Positions 30,677 through 40,911 of a stretch of 64,000 nucleotides of DNA are shown in pieces (position 1 is the stretch's first letter; each line of letters begins with the position of its first letter). The notes beneath the pieces are model-generated. The model was not told the origin of the DNA. It saw nothing but the letters and a program-made list of their open reading frames with translations, and made no database searches. Made by a program: the position numbers and the translations under genes. Source of the stretch: an uncultured Pelagibacteraceae bacterium (GTDB lineage Bacteria; Pseudomonadota; Alphaproteobacteria; Pelagibacterales; Pelagibacteraceae); NCBI GenBank assembly GCA_902568875.1, contig CACFSG010000003.1:1-64000 (forward strand), written 5' to 3'.

Positions 30677-31852
30677 TTATCTATTTTGCATTGAAAATTG
30701 TATTAAATCTATATTTTTAGATTTAAATCCTGCATCGCAATAAGATAAATAAAAATTCCACATTCTTTTAAATGTTAAATCAAAACCTTGTTTTGAAATC
30801 TCTTCCCATTTATTAACAAATTCTCTTCTCCAAATATTCAAAGTATCTGAATAATGTGATCCATAGGAATTATATTCTACTACATTTAACCCACTTTGAT
30901 TTGCATATTGATGTAAACTTTTTTTACATGGTAAAAAACCCCCAGGAAATATATATTTTTGGATAAAGTCTTCCTTAGTTTTATATCTATCAAATAATTT
31001 ATCATCAATTGTTATGGCTTGAATTGCTGCTGTTCCATTATTTTGTAAATTATCTTTGATAGTTTTAAAATAACTTTCTAAATAGTTTTTTCCTACAGCT
31101 TCTATCATTTCAATAGACGCAATAGAGTTATATTTATTTTTTACATCTCTATAATCTTTCATATAAATATTAATTTTTTCAGTTAATTGATTTTTTTGAA
31201 TTCTTTCTTTAGCAAAATCATATTGTTTTTTTGAAATAGTAATACAATCAAGCTTTACATCAAAATTTTTTCCTAAATATTCTGCAAAACCGCCCCACCC
31301 ACATCCGATTTCTAAAATTTTATCACCTGTTTTTGGTTTTATTAAATTAATTAATTTTTTATATTTATTAATTTGTGCTTCTTCTAAATTATTCTTATTT
31401 TCTTCAAATATTGCACTTGAATATGTAAGTGTTTTATCTAACCATAATGAAAAAAATTCATTTCCCAAATCATAATGTCTTGAAATATAATTTTTGCTAT
31501 TTTTTTTTGTATTTTTTAAAAAAATATTTTTTAAGTAATTAATAAATGAAAAATCAAAAAGTCCTGAAAATTTATAAATAATATTTATATTCTTTGCTGT
31601 AAGTTCAATTAAATCTGAAAGATTATTTGTTTCAAATTCTCCTCGCATATAAGCTTCTGCAAGACCTATGCTACCTTTTTTTATAATACTAAAAGTTAAT
31701 CCTGGTTTATTAATTATTAATTCTACATTTAAATTTTTATCTTTTTCGCCAAAATAATATTTTTTTCCATCATAATTAGTTACTTTTAATTGGCCATGTT
31801 TAATAAACTTTAAAGCTTTGAATATAAGATTATCTGAAATTGTTTGGATCAT
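30677..31852 (-). CDS. Cyclopropane-fatty-acyl-phospholipid synthase family SAM methyltransferase
   Basis: ISRHYDLGNEFFSLWLDKTLTYSSAIF, ILEIGCGWGGFAEYLG, SIEMIEAVGKNYLESYF, KYIFPGGFLPC. Confidence 0.9.
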   Translation of the reverse strand: MIQTISDNLIFKALKFIKHGQLKVTNYDGKKYYFGEKDKNLNVELIINKPGLTFSIIKKGSIGLAEAYMRGEFETNNLSDLIELTAKNINIIYKFSGLFDFSFINYLKNIFLKNTKKNSKNYISRHYDLGNEFFSLWLDKTLTYSSAIFEENKNNLEEAQINKYKKLINLIKPKTGDKILEIGCGWGGFAEYLGKNFDVKLDCITISKKQYDFAKERIQKNQLTEKINIYMKDYRDVKNKYNSIASIEMIEAVGKNYLESYFKTIKDNLQNNGTAAIQAITIDDKLFDRYKTKEDFIQKYIFPGGFLPCKKSLHQYANQSGLNVVEYNSYGSHYSDTLNIWRREFVNKWEEISKQGFDLTFKRMWNFYLSYCDAGFKSKNIDLIQFSMQNR

Positions 31853-31854
31853 AA

Positions 31855-32622
31855 TTAACTTTCAAATGTAATGTTATTTTTTATTTTAAATTTCTTTTTT
31901 ACTAATTTAATGCCTTTTATCCAAAGTTTGAATGCTTCAAAGTGTATTGCCCCAATAATTTTGAAAGACATTAACGGATTTGAAATATATGAAATCATTA
32001 AATTCTTATTATTTAACTCATTTTTTAAGCCATCTTGTGAGGCAAATAAAAGTTTTCCACTGTCATCATTTTGATTAATTACAACTGAGAGTTTATCTGT
32101 AGGTTTCAAAATTTTAAAATAATATAAACAATTCATTTCAATAAATGGAGACACATGAAATTTTTTTTTACATGAATGTTCTAAGAATTGATTATCCTTA
32201 TCTATCTTAAAAACATATGTATGCTGTTCTCCAAATGTATTTTTAACTTCATATAATATTGAAATTAGATTCAAATTTTTATCATAAACAAAAAAAATAC
32301 TTAAAGGGTTAAAAACATAACCCAATACCCTCGGATAGCATAAAAGTTTAATTTTTATTTCGTTAGAATTAATATTGTTATTATTTAGATTTTCTTTAAC
32401 CCATGAAATCAAAGATGTCCCATCTCTTGGTCCATGATCGACATCATAAAAACTAAGTATGTTAAATTTATTATAAGAAAATATTTTAAGTTCTCTATCT
32501 AATAAGTTTAGTTCAGATAAATCTAATAAAAGTGAAAATACTTTATATTTAAAAAAATGTTCTTTAGGTTTAAAACGCTTATGAATTACTTGACCATTAT
32601 AAATACAGGAAGAATTAATCAT
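31855..32622 (-). CDS. DUF1365 family protein
   Basis: YNGQVIHKRFKPKEHFFKYKVFSLLLDLSEL, YPRVLGYVFNPLSIFFVYD, KKFHVSPFIEMNCLYYF. Confidence 0.85.
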   Translation of the reverse strand: MINSSCIYNGQVIHKRFKPKEHFFKYKVFSLLLDLSELNLLDRELKIFSYNKFNILSFYDVDHGPRDGTSLISWVKENLNNNNINSNEIKIKLLCYPRVLGYVFNPLSIFFVYDKNLNLISILYEVKNTFGEQHTYVFKIDKDNQFLEHSCKKKFHVSPFIEMNCLYYFKILKPTDKLSVVINQNDDSGKLLFASQDGLKNELNNKNLMISYISNPLMSFKIIGAIHFEAFKLWIKGIKLVKKKFKIKNNITFES

Positions 32623-33853
32623 TTAAGTGCTTTAACATATTTATAGAAGACTTTATTCCATCTTCATGAAACCCATAACCAAAATAACTTCCACAAAAAA
32701 GGATATTTTTTTTGTTTTGTAAATTTTCAAGCTTACTTTGATAATCCAAAGTTAATTGATCAAAATATGGATGTGTAAATCTCACTTTTTTTAAAATTTT
32801 AGATTGATCTATTTCAAGATATGGATTTAAAGTAAGAAATATATTTTCTTCACATTTTAAATTTTGTAATAGATTTAGCCAATATGTTATAGAATTTTTC
32901 TCAATCTCATATTTATTTATTGAAGAATTCCATGAACACCATGTTTTTTTATTTTTTGGCATAATTTTTTCATCAGTATGAATATATGCATAATTTTCTT
33001 TGTAACTAAAATTTGATAGAATTTTTTTTTCTTCCTCTGAAGGATTTTCTATAATTGAAAGTGCTTCATTTGCATGAGTTGCTAATATAACTTTATCATA
33101 ATTGAAAAATTCACTTTTTCCACCATAATATAAATCTATACCTGTGCTTTTGCTTACAATTTTTTTTATAGGATAATTTTTATAATGTTCTCCACTCAAT
33201 TTAGAAAGAATATTTTTAACATAAGCTCTACTTCTATTTGATACTGTAAACCATTGAGGTCTATTTTTTAATTTAAATAAACCATGATTTTGAAAAAATT
33301 TTATAAAAAATTTTAGTGGCATTTTATTAGCCTCATTAGAAGGCATTGACCAAATAGCTGAAACCATTGGTATCAAATGATAGTTTATAAATTCTTTTGA
33401 TAATTTATTATTATTTAGATATTCCCCCAAAGTTATTTTTTCATCAAATTGATTTAATTTATCACATTTCTTATAAAAATTAATTATATCAAAAAACATT
33501 CTTAAAAATTTTAAATTAAATAAATTAAGTCTATTTGAAAAAATTCCATTTAAACCTTTTCCACAATACTCAAAGTTTGTATTTTCAACAGAAACAGAAA
33601 AAGACATATCACTTTTTTCTATTTGAATATTATTTTCTTCAAAAAAATTAATTAAATTTGGATAAGTCTTAAAATTAAAAACAATAAATCCAATATCTAC
33701 TGATACTTTTTTTGCTCCAAAAATTAAATCAATTGTGTGAGAATGTCCGCCAAAATGATCTTCTCGCTCAAAAAGATCTACATGATGCTTTTTTGATAAA
33801 TAATAAGCTGCACTTAAACCTGATATACCTGATCCAACTACTGCAATTTTCAT
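32615..33853 (-). CDS. FAD/NAD(P)-binding oxidoreductase (amine-oxidase fold) of CFA-synthase clusters
   Basis: MKIAVVGSGISGLSAAYYLSKKHHVDLFEREDHFGGHSHTIDL, FCGSYFGYGFHEDGIKSS. Confidence 0.87.
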   Translation of the reverse strand: MKIAVVGSGISGLSAAYYLSKKHHVDLFEREDHFGGHSHTIDLIFGAKKVSVDIGFIVFNFKTYPNLINFFEENNIQIEKSDMSFSVSVENTNFEYCGKGLNGIFSNRLNLFNLKFLRMFFDIINFYKKCDKLNQFDEKITLGEYLNNNKLSKEFINYHLIPMVSAIWSMPSNEANKMPLKFFIKFFQNHGLFKLKNRPQWFTVSNRSRAYVKNILSKLSGEHYKNYPIKKIVSKSTGIDLYYGGKSEFFNYDKVILATHANEALSIIENPSEEEKKILSNFSYKENYAYIHTDEKIMPKNKKTWCSWNSSINKYEIEKNSITYWLNLLQNLKCEENIFLTLNPYLEIDQSKILKKVRFTHPYFDQLTLDYQSKLENLQNKKNILFCGSYFGYGFHEDGIKSSINMLKHLND

Positions 33854-33865
33854 TTAAAAAAAACT

Positions 33866-36724
33866 TTATGCTGCAGAATCCTCGTATTCTTCCATTGATG
33901 GGCAAGTACAAAATAAATTTTTATCTCCATAAACATTATCTACTCTAGCAACAGGAGGCCAATATTTAACTGTTTTTAAAATTTCAGATGGATAAGCTGC
34001 TTCTTCCCTTTCGTACTTATGTTCCCATTTGTTTGAGCTTAATTCAACGTGAGTATGTGGCGCATTTTTAAGTGGATTATCAATTTTATCATAATGACCT
34101 GATTGAATTTTATCTATTTCTTGCTTAATCTTTTGTAATGCTGAACAAAATCTATTGATTTCGCTCAAACTTTCACTCTCTGTAGGTTCAATCATCATCG
34201 TACCAGCTACTGGCCAAGACATTGTAGGAGCATGATACCCAAAATCAATGAGTCTTTTAGCTATATCTTCTTCTGTAATTCCAGTATCAGTTTTAATTTT
34301 TCTAATATCAATAATACACTCATGTGCAACATTGCCGTTTTTTCCTTTATATAAAATTGGGAATGAATTTTTTAACTTATGAGCAATATAGTTAGCATTT
34401 AAAATTGCAACTTGAGAAGCTTTTTTTAAACCTTCAGATCCCATCATTTTAATATACATCCATGAGATAGATAAAATACTAGAGCTTCCCCATGGAGCTG
34501 CTGAAATAGCACCAATTCCTGTAGCAGGTCCACAGTCTTTAATTACAGGATGTTTAGGTAAAAATTTTTCTAAATGTTTTTTACATGCAATTGGACCCAT
34601 TCCTGGACCGCCTCCTCCATGTGGAATACAAAAAGTTTTATGTAAATTGATATGACATACATCAGGACCAAAATTTCCAGGCTTTGCAATTCCTACTAAA
34701 GCATTTAAATTTGCTCCATCCATATACACTTGTCCTCCATGCTTATGTATTAAATCACATATATCAGTTATCTTTTCTTCAAAAACTCCATGTGTTGAAG
34801 GATATGTAACCATTAATGCTGCTAAATTTTCAGAATGTTCTTCGGCTTTTTTCTTTAACTCTTCATAATCTACATTTCCATGTTTATCACATTTAACTAC
34901 AACTACTTTCATTCCAACCATTTGAGCACTGGCTGGGTTAGTACCATGTGCTGAACTTGGAATTAAACAAATGTTACGATTAAATTCACCATTTTTTTCA
35001 TGAAATTTTCGAATTACCATTAATCCTGCAAATTCTCCTTGAGCTCCTGCATTTGGTTGAAGTGAAACCCCAGAAAAACCAGTAATTGATCTCAACCAAT
35101 TTTTTAAATCAGTAAAAAGTTCTCTATAACCATCCATTTGTTCTATTGGAGAAAATGGATGAGGTTGTGAAAATTCTTTCCATGTTACAGGAATCATTTC
35201 AGAAACTGCATTTAATTTCATAGTGCATGAGCCTAGAGCTATCATTGTTCTATTTAATGCAATATCAGAATCTTCTAATCTTTTTAAATATCTAAGCATT
35301 TCTGTTTCTGAGTGATAACTATTAAAAACAGGATGGTCTAAATATGTAGATGTTCTCAATAATTTTTTTGGTAAATTTGATAAACTTTCATTCATCGACT
35401 CTTTTATAGTTTCTGAACAATTAAATATTTTTAATAATTGATTTGCCCTAAATAGGTTTTTTCTTTCATCAAAAGATACGGCTAGTAATTCAGAATTAAC
35501 TTTTCTAATATTTACTCCTTGATCTAAAGCATTTTTATATATTTTATCTGTCTTATCTAAAGTTTTTACTGTTACGGTATCAAAGAATTGATCAGAATAA
35601 AGTTCGTAACCTGAATGTTTTAATTTATCTGCAAAATTTTTAGTGAGTTGTGAAACAGTTTCTGCAATTTTTTTAATGCCTTTTGGTCCATGATAAACTG
35701 CATAAGCAGCTGAAACTATGGCTAATAAAGCTTGAGCTGTACATATATTGCTTGTAGCCTTATCTCTTCTAATGTGTTGCTCTCTAGTCTGAAGAGCTAA
35801 TCTAAATGCTTTTTTTCCATGTCTATCAACAGAAACACCTACAATCCTTCCAGGCATTGATCTTTTGAATTCATCTTTTGTTGCAAAAAATGCTGCATGT
35901 GGACCACCATAACCCATTGGAATTCCAAATCTTTGAGAACTACCGACTGCAATATCAGCTCCTAATTCGGCTGGTGTTTTAAGTTTAGCTAAAGCAAGTA
36001 AATCACATGCTAAAACAGCTTTACCATTATTTTTATGGATTTTGCTTATAGCTTCACTAGGATCTTTAATATCACCTAAAGTTCCTGGATATTGAAGTAT
36101 TCCACAAATAATATCTTCTTTAATATCTTTATCCTCATCACCAATGATTATTTCTAATCCTAATGGTTCAGCTCTAGTTCTAATAACATCAATAGTTTGT
36201 GGATGACAATTTTTTGAAACAAATACTTTTTTTGTATTAGTTTTTGATAATCTATAACTTAATCCCATTGCTTCTGCAGCAGCAGTACCTTCATCTAATA
36301 GAGAAGCATTTGCTATATCCATGCCCGTAAAATCTATAACCATTTGTTGAAAGTTTAATAACATTTCAAGTCGACCTTGAGCTACTTCAGGTTGGTATGG
36401 CGTGTACGAAGTATACCAGCCAGGATTTTCTAATATATTCCTTAATATCACATAAGGTGTATATGTTCCGTAATACCCCATGCCTATAAAACTTGAAAAA
36501 ATCTTATTTTTTTGTGAAATATTTTTTAATTTTCTAAGAGCTTTATATTCAGAATTGGAATCTCCAATATCTAAACTATCTTTAAGTAGAATTTTTTCAG
36601 GAACAGTTTTTTTTATAAGCTCATCTAAATTTTTATAACCAAGTTCTTGGAGCATAGTCCCTTGTTCTTTTTCTGAAGGACCTATATGTCTCTGGATAAA
36701 ATCTTTTTGAGCATTCTTTAACAT
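33866..36724 (-). CDS. gcvP: Glycine dehydrogenase (decarboxylating), single-chain P protein
   Basis: FIQRHIGPSEKEQGTML, MDGANLNALVGIAKPGNFGPDVCHINLHKTFCIPHGGGGPGMGPI; 952 aa. Confidence 0.97.
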   Translation of the reverse strand: MLKNAQKDFIQRHIGPSEKEQGTMLQELGYKNLDELIKKTVPEKILLKDSLDIGDSNSEYKALRKLKNISQKNKIFSSFIGMGYYGTYTPYVILRNILENPGWYTSYTPYQPEVAQGRLEMLLNFQQMVIDFTGMDIANASLLDEGTAAAEAMGLSYRLSKTNTKKVFVSKNCHPQTIDVIRTRAEPLGLEIIIGDEDKDIKEDIICGILQYPGTLGDIKDPSEAISKIHKNNGKAVLACDLLALAKLKTPAELGADIAVGSSQRFGIPMGYGGPHAAFFATKDEFKRSMPGRIVGVSVDRHGKKAFRLALQTREQHIRRDKATSNICTAQALLAIVSAAYAVYHGPKGIKKIAETVSQLTKNFADKLKHSGYELYSDQFFDTVTVKTLDKTDKIYKNALDQGVNIRKVNSELLAVSFDERKNLFRANQLLKIFNCSETIKESMNESLSNLPKKLLRTSTYLDHPVFNSYHSETEMLRYLKRLEDSDIALNRTMIALGSCTMKLNAVSEMIPVTWKEFSQPHPFSPIEQMDGYRELFTDLKNWLRSITGFSGVSLQPNAGAQGEFAGLMVIRKFHEKNGEFNRNICLIPSSAHGTNPASAQMVGMKVVVVKCDKHGNVDYEELKKKAEEHSENLAALMVTYPSTHGVFEEKITDICDLIHKHGGQVYMDGANLNALVGIAKPGNFGPDVCHINLHKTFCIPHGGGGPGMGPIACKKHLEKFLPKHPVIKDCGPATGIGAISAAPWGSSSILSISWMYIKMMGSEGLKKASQVAILNANYIAHKLKNSFPILYKGKNGNVAHECIIDIRKIKTDTGITEEDIAKRLIDFGYHAPTMSWPVAGTMMIEPTESESLSEINRFCSALQKIKQEIDKIQSGHYDKIDNPLKNAPHTHVELSSNKWEHKYEREEAAYPSEILKTVKYWPPVARVDNVYGDKNLFCTCPSMEEYEDSAA

Positions 36725-37105
36725 TTAACTAACACTTTCTTTTGCAAATTTATCGTATTCTTCTTTGTTCATTAAACTATCTATTTCAGATTTATCTTTA
36801 ATCTTTAATTTAAAAAACCAAGCTTCATTTTCTGGATCAGAATTAATTTTAGCAGGATCATCAACAATAGATTGATTATTTTCAACAACTTCACCTGAAA
36901 TAGGAGTGTATACATCACTCGCTGCCTTTGTAGACTCAACTACTCCAGCTGTTCCATCTTTTTCTATTGAAGTTCCAATATCTGGAAGTTCAACAAAAAC
37001 AATGTCTCCTAGCATTTCAGTAGCATGTTTCGTAATTCCTATTGTGGCAACATCACCCTCCACTTTTAACCATTCATGTTCTTTTGAAAATTTAACATCA
37101 CTCAT
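36725..37105 (-). CDS. gcvH: Glycine cleavage system H protein
   Basis: [58 protein letters not shown] lipoyl site. Confidence 0.97.
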   Translation of the reverse strand: MSDVKFSKEHEWLKVEGDVATIGITKHATEMLGDIVFVELPDIGTSIEKDGTAGVVESTKAASDVYTPISGEVVENNQSIVDDPAKINSDPENEAWFFKLKIKDKSEIDSLMNKEEYDKFAKESVS

Positions 37106-38208
37106 TTATTTGCTCCTTTCACATAACTTTTTTTATAAAATGGTAGTCCGCATATATTTGCTGGATATTTTTTTCCTCTTATTTCCAGAAAAACTTTTGT
37201 ATCTTTTTTTGAAAATTGATTATCAACATATCCCATAGCAACCGGACCATTTACACTTGGTCCAAAAGTACCACTCGTAACTTCTCCAATTATTGACTCG
37301 GAGTCGTTAAATATTTTGGTTTTTTGTCTAGCTATAATTTTACCCTCAGGTTTAATACCTACTCTAATTTGTTTAATACCATTTGTTAATTGTTCTAAAA
37401 TAGTTTTTGATCCTATAAAACCACCATTTGAAATTCTCTCTTTTGACATTGCCCATTTAAGATTTGACTCAATGGGTGTTTTTTTAATATTTAATTCATG
37501 TCCATACAAACATAATCCTGCTTCCAATCTTAAAGTATCTCTTGCACCAAGACCTATTAATTTTGCACCTTTGTTTATTAATTCTTTTGTAAATTGTTCT
37601 GCTAAATCATTATGTACTGATATTTCAAAACCATCTTCACCAGTATAACCTGATCTTGTTACGAATATTTTTTGATTTTCATATTTAAACCAACTACCAG
37701 TCATAAAACTTAAATTAATAGTATTATTAATAATTTGATTTAAAATTTCAGCAGATTTGGGTCCTTGAATAGCTATTAATGAACGTTTTTCATCTAAAAC
37801 CATTTTATATTTATTATTCAATAATTGATTTAAAATTTTAAAATCATTTTCTTTACATGCAGCATTTAAAATTATTAAAAAACCATCCTCTATTTTTGTA
37901 ATTATTAAATCATCATGAATTCCAGCAGCATCATTCATTAAAAAACTATATTTTGAGTGATTTAATTTTAAATTTTTTAAATCTAAAGGAAAAATTTTTT
38001 CAAGATCTTCTACTAAATCTTCCTTTCCATAAATAAATAGTTGACCCATGTGAGACACATCAAAAATTCCAGATTGATTTCTTGTAAACTTGTGCTCTTC
38101 AATAATGCCTTCTTTATATTGAATAGGCATTTCATAACCTGCAAATTCAACAAACTTAGCTTGATACTCTTGATGTAATTTATTTAATGATGTTTTTTTT
38201 ATTTCCAC
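37102..38208 (-). CDS. gcvT: Aminomethyltransferase (T protein)
   Basis: [69 protein letters not shown]. Confidence 0.96.
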   Translation of the reverse strand: MEIKKTSLNKLHQEYQAKFVEFAGYEMPIQYKEGIIEEHKFTRNQSGIFDVSHMGQLFIYGKEDLVEDLEKIFPLDLKNLKLNHSKYSFLMNDAAGIHDDLIITKIEDGFLIILNAACKENDFKILNQLLNNKYKMVLDEKRSLIAIQGPKSAEILNQIINNTINLSFMTGSWFKYENQKIFVTRSGYTGEDGFEISVHNDLAEQFTKELINKGAKLIGLGARDTLRLEAGLCLYGHELNIKKTPIESNLKWAMSKERISNGGFIGSKTILEQLTNGIKQIRVGIKPEGKIIARQKTKIFNDSESIIGEVTSGTFGPSVNGPVAMGYVDNQFSKKDTKVFLEIRGKKYPANICGLPFYKKSYVKGANK

Positions 38209-38219
38209 ATTAACTCTTT

Positions 38220-38372
38220 CTACCCATCTGTATACTTGCCTGAGAGTATTACTCCTTCGGCGAGAACTTAATCTCTTTCCAGAGTTAATATGTTACGGTC
38301 CTTTTGCCTGAGAGATTCCTGGGTGGTTGCTCCTTCGGCGCTACAAACTTATGTAGTCTCTCCCGTGGGGAA
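38220..38372 (-). ncRNA. Tandem (two-aptamer) glycine riboswitch in the gcvT leader
   Basis: On the minus strand: GGGAGAGAC...GCGCCGAAGGAGCAACC...AATCTCTCAGGCAAAAGGACCGT, then CTCTGGAAAGAGAT...CTCGCCGAAGGAGTAATACTCTCAGGCAAGTATACAG; ends ~12 nt before gcvT. Confidence 0.95.
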
Positions 38373-38406
38373 CACTATTAGCACAAATTCAAATAAACTT
38401 AAATAT

Positions 38407-39279
38407 TTAAAGTGTCTGTTTTTTTGTAATAAATTTATTCAAAAATTGTAAAATTACTGCTGTTATAATTATTGATCCTCCAATTAAAACAGATATAGGA
38501 GGATTTTCGTTTACAAACATCCAGGCCCATAATGGTCCTAATACAGCTTCAGTTAACATTATAATTCCAACAAAAGCTGCTGGTGTTGATTTTGCTCCTA
38601 TTGTTATAAAAATAAAACCAAATCCAACTTGAAAAAATCCTGCTAAAAAACCTAAAAATATATCTTTTGAGGATACAATAATTGTTGGTGACATTAATAA
38701 ACCAATAATCATTGCAAAAATACCTGCGACAAGCTGAAGTGGAATCATATCTACTTTTGGAAACTTCCTTACAATCAATATTAAAACTGCAAAAGATATT
38801 GGCATTATAAATGCAACAAGATTCCCTGTCATTTCTCCTGGAGAGATAGAATTTCCAAGCATTAAAAAAATTCCTGAAATTGCAAGTATAATGCAAAAAA
38901 AAGTAAGTTTAGAAATTGTTTCTTTTAAAAAAATATATCCAAAAATTGCTAAAAATAAAGTTTGTGTTTGGATTATAAAATTAGTATTAGCAACTGTTGT
39001 TTCATACATAGCAAATACATAGCTTGAAAAACCAATAGATAAAATAATTCCACCAATTAATCCTGGAATACCTGATTTATATAAAGCGCTAAAGAATGTT
39101 TTTTTATAATTAAGTAAAAGAAAAATAGTAACAACAATTATAAAAAATACTGATCTCCAAAATAAAATTTGCCAAAGTGTTGAACCTTCAAAAGATTTAA
39201 CTATTAATCCACCAAAACTTAAACTAACAGCTCCTAAAAAAACTAAAAAAGGACCAGGTAAATTTTTAATTAAATTCAT
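38407..39279 (-). CDS. EamA/DMT family transporter
   Basis: About ten TM segments; STPAAFVGIIMLTEAVLGPLWAWMFVNE signature; overlaps the pxpC stop by one base. Confidence 0.85.
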   Translation of the reverse strand: MNLIKNLPGPFLVFLGAVSLSFGGLIVKSFEGSTLWQILFWRSVFFIIVVTIFLLLNYKKTFFSALYKSGIPGLIGGIILSIGFSSYVFAMYETTVANTNFIIQTQTLFLAIFGYIFLKETISKLTFFCIILAISGIFLMLGNSISPGEMTGNLVAFIMPISFAVLILIVRKFPKVDMIPLQLVAGIFAMIIGLLMSPTIIVSSKDIFLGFLAGFFQVGFGFIFITIGAKSTPAAFVGIIMLTEAVLGPLWAWMFVNENPPISVLIGGSIIITAVILQFLNKFITKKQTL

Positions 39280-40223
39280 TAAATCTGAGATATTAAATTT
39301 TGAGTCTCTAAGTCATACAGTTTAAATAAATTTTCTGCACTAGATAATTCAACTTCTTTAAATTTAATTTTTGAACCTGGTGATAGTTGAACTAATTTGT
39401 CATAATCAGCACTTATTACTACACCTATTTTAGGATATCCACCAATTGTACCATGATCAGAAAGCATTATAATTGGATTACCATCAGCAGGTACTTGAAT
39501 TACACCCTTTATTAAACCTTCAGATTTTATATTGGTATCAACAGTATTTTCTATTTTTGGCCCTTCTAATCTCATACCCATTCGATCAGATAGCTTTGAA
39601 ACTATAAATTCTTTTTCTAAAAAAATTTTTTTTCCTTGTTCTGAAAAATAATCAAAATTTGTTCCTTTTATAATTCTAATATTTTCTATTTTTGTATTTA
39701 TATAATTTAATTTTTTTTTATTTAAATTTTTATTTATCCTAGAAATATTTATTTTTTGATTATTTTCTAATTTTTTTCCATTGTTAGCACCTATATTTGC
39801 TTTTGTATTAACTGAACAACTTTCCCATTGACGTTTTATATCAAATTCACCACTTATTGCTAAATATCCATAAACAGATTTATTAGTTGAAAAAATATTT
39901 AATTCATCTTCATTTTCTAAATTAAAACATTCATAACAATTTCCATCTATCTCATTATTATTTTTTTTTACTTTAAATTTTACATCTCCAGTTATTACAA
40001 TATTTATTTTATCTCCAAAATATTTTAATAAAGGACCTTGATAAGCAAACTCTATAACAGGAAAATCTAATGCATTACCAACAAGTTTATTCGCCAATAA
40101 ATAATTTCTATTATCCATTGCTCCACTAAAAGGAATTCCAATATGACAAAGGTTTTTTCTGCCAAGATCTTGAAAAGTTGTATTAATTCCTGATCTTATA
40201 ATTTGAAAATAATTTTTACTCAT
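39279..40223 (-). CDS. pxpC: 5-oxoprolinase subunit C (biotin-dependent carboxyltransferase family)
   Basis: IRSGINTTFQDLGRKNLCHIGIPFSGAMDNRNYLLANKLVGN, SDRMGMRLEGP, PADGNPIIMLSDHGTIGGYPKIGVVISAD. Confidence 0.9.
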   Translation of the reverse strand: MSKNYFQIIRSGINTTFQDLGRKNLCHIGIPFSGAMDNRNYLLANKLVGNALDFPVIEFAYQGPLLKYFGDKINIVITGDVKFKVKKNNNEIDGNCYECFNLENEDELNIFSTNKSVYGYLAISGEFDIKRQWESCSVNTKANIGANNGKKLENNQKINISRINKNLNKKKLNYINTKIENIRIIKGTNFDYFSEQGKKIFLEKEFIVSKLSDRMGMRLEGPKIENTVDTNIKSEGLIKGVIQVPADGNPIIMLSDHGTIGGYPKIGVVISADYDKLVQLSPGSKIKFKEVELSSAENLFKLYDLETQNLISQI

Positions 40224-40890
40224 TATGATTTTTATATTGTTCTTTTGTTATTTTTTTAAAGACTATTGTATCCCCAGGATTTATTAAATTTGGTTCCTTT
40301 TCTTTAGAATTATCAAAAATACTTAATGGAGTATTTCCAATAATATTCCAACCACCAGGACTTTCAAATGTATAAATATTTGCAAATTGTTCTGTTAAAC
40401 CTACTGATCCTTTTGGAACTTTTACTCTCGGTGTCTCAAGACGTTCTATTCTCATATTTTTATCTAGATCTCCAAGAAAAGGCATACCAGCTATAAATCC
40501 TGTCATGTAACAAAAAAATTCTTTATTAAAAAAATTTTCAAAAATTTTTTCACGATTTAACTTTAATTTTCCTTCTAATCTTTTTATGTCTAATGAAAAA
40601 CTATCATCACAACAAACTGGTATTTCAATTTTTTTTTTAGATAAATTTTCAACACTATTTATATCAAGATCTTCAATTATTTTTTTTAGATTTTCATAAT
40701 TTGTTTTTTTTAAATCAAAAGATATGATTAATTTATTGTAAGATGGAGTTAAGTTATTTACTCCATTAATATTTTTTTTTTGTATACTTTTAAAATACTT
40801 TATTACTTGGGAATTAATATCTTTATTTATCTCTTTACCAAAATCGCAATATAAAGCTGCGTCACCAAGATTTGATATATTTTTTATCAT
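40216..40890 (-). CDS. pxpB: 5-oxoprolinase subunit B (KipI-like)
   Basis: GFIAGMPFLGDLD, LETPRVKVPKGSVGLTEQFANIYTFESPGGWNIIGNTPL. Confidence 0.92.
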   Translation of the reverse strand: MIKNISNLGDAALYCDFGKEINKDINSQVIKYFKSIQKKNINGVNNLTPSYNKLIISFDLKKTNYENLKKIIEDLDINSVENLSKKKIEIPVCCDDSFSLDIKRLEGKLKLNREKIFENFFNKEFFCYMTGFIAGMPFLGDLDKNMRIERLETPRVKVPKGSVGLTEQFANIYTFESPGGWNIIGNTPLSIFDNSKEKEPNLINPGDTIVFKKITKEQYKNHNE

Positions 40891-40911
40891 GTCATGTTAT
40901 ACTTAACTATT

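Noticed and set aside
31871-38896. ORFs 31871-32074, 33712-33948, 36906-37238, 37316-37648 and 38549-38896
   Set aside because: Antisense/out-of-frame with DUF1365, FAD oxidoreductase, gcv genes and EamA.
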